The notes under the pieces were generated by a model. It saw only the letters and a program-made list of their open reading frames with translations. It was not told the DNA's origin and ran no database searches. Source: Sphingomonas sp. GC_Shp_5 (lineage in GTDB: Bacteria > Pseudomonadota > Alphaproteobacteria > Sphingomonadales > Sphingomonadaceae). From it: a stretch of 60,563 nt of DNA. A program made the position numbers and the translations under genes. Location of the stretch: contig NZ_JALNUP010000024.1 of the NCBI RefSeq assembly GCF_026540855.1, positions 1 through 60,563 on the forward strand, given 5' to 3'. Shown here piece after piece: positions 52,620-60,563 of the stretch (positions are counted from its first letter, which is position 1; every line of letters begins with the position of its first letter).

Positions 52620-53560
52620 CGACGATCTCGGTGAACCAGCTCGAGGAGGCGCAGATCGCGCTCAAGGCGCCGCTCTATGCGGATGTCGCGGGCGACCTCG
52701 ACGTCAGCTTCGAATTCTTCCCGCCCAAGAACGAGAAGATGGAAGAGCAATTGTGGGGCGCGGTGCGCACGCTGGAGCCGCTCGGGCCGAGCTTCGTCTC
52801 GGTGACCTATGGCGCCGGCGGCTCGACCCGCGAGCGGACCCACCAGACGGTGGCGCGGATCCAGCGCGAGACCAGCCTTGCCGCCGCTGCGCACCTTACC
52901 TGCGTGGAAGCGACCCGCGAGGAGATCGACCAGGTCGCCGAGGAATATTGGGCCGCCGGCGTCCGCCACATCGTTGCGCTGCGCGGCGATCCGCCCGCGG
53001 CGGGCGCGAAGTTCGTCAGCCATCCCGGCGGCTATGACAATGCCGCGGCGCTGGTGGCGGGGCTGAAGCGGCTGCACCCGTTCGAGGTGTCGGTGGCGGC
53101 CTATCCCGAATGCCATCCGGATTCGCCCGACGACCGTTCCGACATCGACAATCTCAAGGCGAAGCTCGATGCCGGCGCGACCCGCGCGATCACGCAGTTC
53201 TTCCACGAGCCCGAGACCTTCTTCCGCTATCGCGACAAGCTCGCCGCAGCGGGAATCGATGCCGAGATAGTCCCCGGGATCATGCCGGTGACCAATTTCG
53301 CCAGCGTGGTGCGGATGAGCAACATGTGCGGGACCAAGGTGCCCGAGTGGATGGCGCGCTTGTTCGAGGGGCTGGACGACCATCCCGCCTCGCGCCAGCT
53401 GATCGCCGCGACGCTCGCCGCCGAACTCAGCCGCAAGCTCTACGCGGGCGGGGTGAAGTCGCTGCACTTCTACACGCTCAACCGCGCCGAGCTGGCGTTC
53501 GCGATCTGCCACCTGCTCGGCGTGCGATCCAAGCCGGTGGCGAACGTGGCGGCGGCGTGA
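52616..53560 (+). CDS. metF: 5,10-methylenetetrahydrofolate reductase
   Basis: Flavin enzyme of 314 residues that makes 5-methyltetrahydrofolate for methionine synthesis. Typical motifs: VSFEFFPPKNEKMEEQLW at the N-terminus, SVTYGAGGSTRERTHQT, AHLTCVEATREEIDQVAEEY, HIVALRGDPP, TRAITQFFHEPETFFRYRDK and VPGIMPVTNF. The start ATG 52616 overlaps the regulator stop by four bases. It is followed by REP-like repeats and then metH, so the operon reads regulator, metF, metH part 1, metH part 2. Confidence 0.97.
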   Translation: MTTISVNQLEEAQIALKAPLYADVAGDLDVSFEFFPPKNEKMEEQLWGAVRTLEPLGPSFVSVTYGAGGSTRERTHQTVARIQRETSLAAAAHLTCVEATREEIDQVAEEYWAAGVRHIVALRGDPPAAGAKFVSHPGGYDNAAALVAGLKRLHPFEVSVAAYPECHPDSPDDRSDIDNLKAKLDAGATRAITQFFHEPETFFRYRDKLAAAGIDAEIVPGIMPVTNFASVVRMSNMCGTKVPEWMARLFEGLDDHPASRQLIAATLAAELSRKLYAGGVKSLHFYTLNRAELAFAICHLLGVRSKPVANVAAA

Positions 53561-53570
53561 GCCAGGGGGG

Positions 53571-53653
53571 CATTCCGGCGAACGCTGGGATCTTCGGCAA
53601 TGAAGCAGGCCCTTTGGCACGAGATCCCAGCTTTCGCTGGGATGACCGAGTGG
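53571..53653. repeat. REP-like imperfect inverted repeat before metH part 1
   Basis: Left arm CATTCCGGCGAACGCTGGGA (53571) mirrors the right arm that ends near 53650 (ATCCCAGCTTTCGCTGGGAT). Same family as the perfect repeat at 37146-37223. It merges directly into a tandem repeat at 53641-53700. Confidence 0.7.
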
Positions 53654-53697
53654 GTCTGGGGTGACGGAATGGGTTTGGGGATGACGGAGTGGGTTTG

Positions 53698-53700
<3 letters not shown>
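53641..53700 (+). repeat. Three tandem 19-20-bp units reaching into the metH start
   Basis: Units starting TGACCGAGTGGGTCTGGGG, TGACGGAATGGGTTTGGGGA and TGACGGAGTGGGTTTGATGA. The third contains GGAG (53686-53689) and the ATG (53698) of the first metH gene, so repeat sequence provides its ribosome-binding site. Confidence 0.75.
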
Positions 53701-54744
<1,044 letters not shown>

Positions 54745-54750
54745 TTTCGG

Positions 54751-54879
54751 ATCCTTCCCGGAGGGGAGGGGGACCAGCGAAGCTGGTGGAGGGGTAGTCT
54801 CCGCGAGCACGAGCCTTGGTATTTGCGGCGACTACCCCTCCACCGCCTTCGGCGGTTCCCCTCCCCTCCAGGGGAGGAT
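54751..54879. repeat. MITE-like long inverted repeat between the two metH genes
   Basis: Arms of about 49 bases (54751-54799 and 54830-54879) are near-perfect reverse complements around a 30-base loop. The outer ends read ATCCTTCCCGGAGGGGAGGG versus CTCCCCTCCAGGGGAGGAT, and the inner ends GGTGGAGGGGTAGTC versus GACTACCCCTCCACC. No open reading frame inside. It could fold into a very long hairpin in the operon mRNA, just upstream of the second metH ribosome-binding site. Confidence 0.85.
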
Positions 54880-54891
54880 CTAAAGAAGAAG

Positions 54892-57480
<2,589 letters not shown>

Positions 57481-57650
57481 TCGCGTCCGCGCCATCGTCG
57501 GTGCTGCGGCCAGCGGAGCCGTCGCAACAGACGTCGGCTGGTTCAGTGTGGGACAGATGCGGGTCGGGCTAACCGCTCGCGACCGCGCGGCGCTGCATTA
57601 ACCGCGAATCTGCATGGCGCGCCGCGCGAAGTCCGCGGATGCTCGCACGC

Positions 57651-58577
57651 ATGACCAAAGCCCTTCTTGCGCTCGCCCTCGTCGCTGCCCCTGCGCTCGC
57701 GCAGACCCATGCGCCCTTCACCATCGCCGAGACCGGCCAGGGCTTCGACCAGCTCCAGGCGGCGGTGGATTCGGTGCGGATGGGGACGGCGACGATCCTG
57801 ATCGCGCCGGGCACCTATCGCCAGTGCGCGATCCAGGCCGGCGGGCACATCACCTTCCAGGCGGTGACGCCGGGCACCGCGATCTTCGAGCGCGAGGCGT
57901 GCGAGGGCAAGGCCGGGCTGGTGCTGCGCGGGCAGGGCTCGCGCGTCGATGGGCTGGTGTTCCGCGGCTACAAGGTGGCCGACGGCAACGGTGCCGGGAT
58001 CCGCACCGAGATGGGCGACCTCACCGTCACCAATGCGATGTTCCTCGACAGCCAGGAGGGGATCCTCGGCGGCGAGCCGGTCGGGCAGAAGATCAGCATC
58101 GATCGGTCGACCTTTGCGGGGCTCGGCCAGTGCGACCAGACGCCCGATTGCGCGCATTCCATCTATCTCGCCAATCGCGGCAGCGTCACCGTCACCAACT
58201 CGCGGTTCGAGCGCGGCACCGGCGGCCATTACGTCAAGCTGCGCAGCCCGCACGTGTCGATCACCGACAACAGCTTCGACGACACCCAGGGCAGCAAGAC
58301 CAACTACATGATCGACCTGCCCGAGGGCGCGACCGGGCTGATCGCGCGCAACACCTTCGTCCAGGGCCGCGGCAAGGAGAATCATTCGGGGCTGATCGTG
58401 ATCGGCGCCGAGCATCGCACCTATGCCGCCACCGGCTTGCGGATCGAGGGCAATGACGCGCGGCTGGCGCCGGGCGCGCCGACCAACCCCGCGTTCGTCG
58501 CCGATTTCACCGGCGATCGGCTTGCGATCGGCGCCAACACGCTGGGCGCGGGGATCAGGCCGTTCGAGACGCGGTGA
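57651..58577 (+). CDS. Secreted right-handed parallel beta-helix protein
   Basis: Exported protein of 308 residues (312 if the ATG at 57639 is used). Signal MTKALLALALVAAPALAQ. The mature part is built of about 25-residue coils with recurring patterns such as ADGNGAGIRTEMGDLTVTNA, RGSVTVTNSRFERGTGGHYV and SPHVSITDNSFDDTQGSK, characteristic of the pectate-lyase/DUF-type beta-helix. No catalytic residues for lyase activity stand out. Possibly polysaccharide-binding or cell-surface; the substrate is unknown. It stands alone between metH and a convergent lipoprotein gene. Confidence 0.85.
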   Translation: MTKALLALALVAAPALAQTHAPFTIAETGQGFDQLQAAVDSVRMGTATILIAPGTYRQCAIQAGGHITFQAVTPGTAIFEREACEGKAGLVLRGQGSRVDGLVFRGYKVADGNGAGIRTEMGDLTVTNAMFLDSQEGILGGEPVGQKISIDRSTFAGLGQCDQTPDCAHSIYLANRGSVTVTNSRFERGTGGHYVKLRSPHVSITDNSFDDTQGSKTNYMIDLPEGATGLIARNTFVQGRGKENHSGLIVIGAEHRTYAATGLRIEGNDARLAPGAPTNPAFVADFTGDRLAIGANTLGAGIRPFETR

Positions 58578-58580
58578 CGC

Positions 58581-58952
58581 TCATTTCTCCGCCGGCGGCA
58601 GCGCGAGCTTGAGCGGCGCGCGCGGGGTCGGCCGCGCGGCGGGGGTGGGCTGCGGCGTCGGTGTCTCGGTGGGCGCACGGGCGTAGACGCGCTGCTCGAC
58701 CGCGACGAGGCGCTGCTCGAGCAGCTGGGTGTCGATCGCCTGCTTGCCGTCGCGCAGCTCGGAGACCTCGGCGGACAGGTCGTTGACCTGCTTCTGCAGC
58801 GCGCTGATCCGCGCATTGTCGATGATCCCGGCATCCACCGCGCGCTCGCCGGCGAGCGCCTTGGCGGCCTCGTCATGGGCCGCGGGGGTAGGGGCCGGGC
58901 GGGGGTCGCAACCGGCGAGGAGCAGCAGCGGGATGAGGTGGCGGGGCAGCAT
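58581..58952 (-). CDS. Small lipoprotein with coiled coil and Pro-Thr tail
   Basis: Protein of 123 residues: MLPRHLIPLLLLAGCDPRPA (lipobox LAGC, Cys15), a short Pro/Ala linker, a coiled-coil stretch (NARISALQKQVNDLSAEVSE, LRDGKQAIDTQLLEQRLVAV) and a Pro/Thr-rich tail. ATG 58952 is chosen for the signal; the frame continues upstream without meaning. The architecture resembles Lpp-like or periplasmic spacer lipoproteins. It ends 4 bases from the beta-helix stop and starts 56 bases after the phosphatase stop, so it may be co-transcribed with the phosphatase. Confidence 0.75.
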   Translation of the reverse strand: MLPRHLIPLLLLAGCDPRPAPTPAAHDEAAKALAGERAVDAGIIDNARISALQKQVNDLSAEVSELRDGKQAIDTQLLEQRLVAVEQRVYARAPTETPTPQPTPAARPTPRAPLKLALPPAEK

Positions 58953-59008
58953 GGCATCGCTGTAGCGGGCGCGGCCGGCGGCACAATCCGTCGGCTGCGC
59001 CCGCACGA

Positions 59009-60563
59009 TCAGTTGGCGCAGGTGCTCGCCGCGCCGGGGTCGAGATCTAGGCAGCGGCCGTCGAGGCCGGAGACGGGGAGGTTGATCGTTGCCGCCAGCG
59101 TCGGCGCGATGTCTACCGTCTCGACCGACAGCGGTTGCTCGAACCCGGTCATCCCGCGGCGCCAGAACAGGATGGGGACGCGGCGGTCATAGTCCCAGGG
59201 GCTGCCATGGGTGGCGACATTGCCCTTAGCGCCTTCGGGGATGGCGGTGATCCGCGGGCGCAGGAAGACGATGAGGTCGCCGGAATGATCGGGGTTGAAC
59301 GAGGCGCGGGCGCGCTCGATCAGCGTCCAGGTCTCGGGCGGGCCTGACGGCATCGGCGTTGCCGCGATCGCCTCGCGGGTGAAGACGGCGGCGACTTGTG
59401 GGTTGGCGGTGTAGATCGGGGTGGCGGCGGCGATCACCGCGGCGCGCTGCTTGGCGGTTATCGCAGGATCGATCCACACGTCGCCATTGCCGCCATCGCC
59501 CCACAGCAACTGGCCGGACAGGCCGAGCTGCCCCGCGACCGACTTGCCGACGGTGGCGGCGGCGAGCGCGCGATCGACCCGCGCGGCCATCGGCATGCCG
59601 TGCTCGCGCTCGCGCTCGGGCGTGTCGTTGCCGCCGTGGTCGGCGGTCAGCACCACCTCGTAATCGACCCCGGTGGCGTCGAGCGCGTCGAACATGCCGC
59701 CGAGCGTCTCGTCGAGGTTGGCGAGCTGGAGGCACATCTCCAGCCCCTCGGTGCCATAGCCGTGGCCGACGTAATCGGTAGCGGACAGGCCGATGTCGAT
59801 GATGTCAGTGGCGGGGCCCTTGCCGAGCTTCATGTCCTGGACCAGCGCGACGCCAAGCGCGCCGATGCTGGCGTCGAACGCCGGCGAGGCGCGGAAACCG
59901 TGCTCGTCGCCCGCCGCGCGGACGAAGCGGCCGGTGCCGACGCTGCGACCATTGGCGAGCACCGCGTGATCGGTGGCGCGGCAGAAGGCGGGTACGTCCA
60001 GCGCCGCCTGCGGTCGCGCGACCAGCGCCTGAACCGCAGCGTTGGTGCGCTTCACCGCGGGCGGGGCGACACGACCGGCGTAGCTGACGAACGCGCCATT
60101 CTCATACCACCACAGTTCGTCGACCTTGTGGCCGCCCATCATTACCGCGGCGCGATCCTTGCCGGCAACCGAGACGACGCGGGTCGCCGGGTTGGCGTTC
60201 TTCATCCGCTCGCCGAGCGTCGGCACCTTCAGATGCTTGTCGGAGACGGTGTAATGCTCAGACGTGCTGCCGGGCACGCTCTCGTCCTCGGCGCAATAGA
60301 CGGTCTTGTCGTCGCGCGGCGTCTTGAGGTCGACCCAGTTGTTGGCGATGATTCCGGTGTGGGCGGGGCGCATGCCGGTGAGGATCGTCGAATGGCCAGG
60401 GCAGGTCTCGGTCGCGGCGTGGCTCTGGAAGCCGGCCGGGAACACCGCGCCGTTGAGCAACCGGGCGAAGCCGCCGGTGAAGCGGTTGCGATATTGCTGG
60501 AACAGATCGGCCGAGAATTGATCCACCGAGATGGCGACGATCAGCTTGGGCGGGGTGCGCGGC
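59009..60563 (-). CDS. PhoK-like alkaline phosphatase, 5' end cut by window edge
   Basis: Zinc-dependent alkaline phosphatase of the phosphodiesterase/nucleotide-pyrophosphatase fold. About 517 residues are visible, starting within KLIVAISVDQFSADLFQQYR, and the N-terminus with its signal peptide lies beyond the window. The nucleophile Thr is in SHAATETCPGHSTILTG, and metal ligands occur in DIIDIGLSATDYVGHGYG, EVVLTADHGGNDTPE and GNVATHGSPWDYDRRVPILF. Very similar in layout to PhoK (SPAP) of Sphingomonas, a secreted high-activity alkaline phosphatase. It would release phosphate from organic esters outside the cell. No Pho box could be examined. Confidence 0.95.
   Translation of the reverse strand, partial: PRTPPKLIVAISVDQFSADLFQQYRNRFTGGFARLLNGAVFPAGFQSHAATETCPGHSTILTGMRPAHTGIIANNWVDLKTPRDDKTVYCAEDESVPGSTSEHYTVSDKHLKVPTLGERMKNANPATRVVSVAGKDRAAVMMGGHKVDELWWYENGAFVSYAGRVAPPAVKRTNAAVQALVARPQAALDVPAFCRATDHAVLANGRSVGTGRFVRAAGDEHGFRASPAFDASIGALGVALVQDMKLGKGPATDIIDIGLSATDYVGHGYGTEGLEMCLQLANLDETLGGMFDALDATGVDYEVVLTADHGGNDTPEREREHGMPMAARVDRALAAATVGKSVAGQLGLSGQLLWGDGGNGDVWIDPAITAKQRAAVIAAATPIYTANPQVAAVFTREAIAATPMPSGPPETWTLIERARASFNPDHSGDLIVFLRPRITAIPEGAKGNVATHGSPWDYDRRVPILFWRRGMTGFEQPLSVETVDIAPTLAATINLPVSGLDGRCLDLDPGAASTCAN

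Noticed and set aside
53561..53697. Search for a cobalamin or SAM riboswitch ahead of the metH genes
   Set aside because: The gap is made up of REP-like and tandem repeats; no B12-box or SAM-riboswitch core could be recognised.

Overview
The window looks like chromosomal DNA of a sphingomonad (Sphingomonas or a close relative). The evidence is the very GC-rich coding sequence, a PhoK-type alkaline phosphatase, a methionine synthase split into two genes, an RcnB-like protein, DUF4893 and DUF389 proteins, and ATGA/GTGA/TGATG start-stop overlaps throughout. It carries about 57 gene-sized features, one tRNA, several operators and hairpins, and at least three intergenic repeat families. I see no CRISPR array, no rRNA and no complete insertion sequence.

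Left part (1 to about 35.1 kb), mosaic and partly decayed. It opens with a cut-off catalase, then a GAF-PAS-GGDEF-EAL c-di-GMP protein, a membrane chemoreceptor and a three-gene osmotic/ion operon (MscS channel, DUF389 protein, Na+/H+ antiporter). Next come a LysR/MFS divergon with a frameshifted luciferase-like monooxygenase and an EthD protein, an SDR, and a second GGDEF-EAL protein whose EAL half has lost key residues. A BlaI/M56 sensor pair diverges from a Tat-type thioredoxin-fold protein across a TACA-GA-TGTA operator. A general-stress block follows: a Zn alcohol dehydrogenase, an orphan tyrosine recombinase, a triple-PAS LuxR regulator, and four small proteins (GlsB-like, a PepSY-like secreted protein, a YflT-like protein, CsbD). 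Then come a two-DTG aspartic protease, a lone receiver domain, a Crp/Fnr regulator and a Pro-Thr-repeat lipoprotein. The end of this part is a relic zone: a truncated AI-2E permease, acetate kinase, a phosphoketolase lacking its N-terminal half, and a frameshifted integrase next to tRNA-Glu.

Right part (35.1 to 60.6 kb), denser, higher in GC and more core-like. It holds recJ, a 2OG-Fe(II) oxygenase, an RcnB-like protein, an orphan 2Fe-2S oxidoreductase subunit, ygiD, a FucP-type sugar transporter, an NADP-dependent reductase, a YpfJ-type metallopeptidase, DUF4893, a possible permuted papain-like protein and a CDF metal transporter. A RamB/ScfR-type regulator sits in front of isocitrate lyase. 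An aldo/keto reductase operon with two small lipoproteins follows, then a methionine operon (ArsR-methyltransferase regulator, metF, metH in two pieces) behind a perfect 22-bp palindrome, then a beta-helix protein, a lipoprotein and a cut-off PhoK-type phosphatase.

The two parts differ in base composition and in repeats. Eight diverged copies of one 55-65 bp repeat lie in the first 28 kb and none was seen to the right, where hairpin REP-like repeats occur instead. The change falls near the tRNA-Glu/integrase relic, suggesting an old integration boundary. The most testable new observations are the 24-bp element shared by the aceA and lipoprotein upstream regions, the palindrome over the methionine operon promoter, the BlaI-thioredoxin divergon, and the regulator-plus-stress-protein block.
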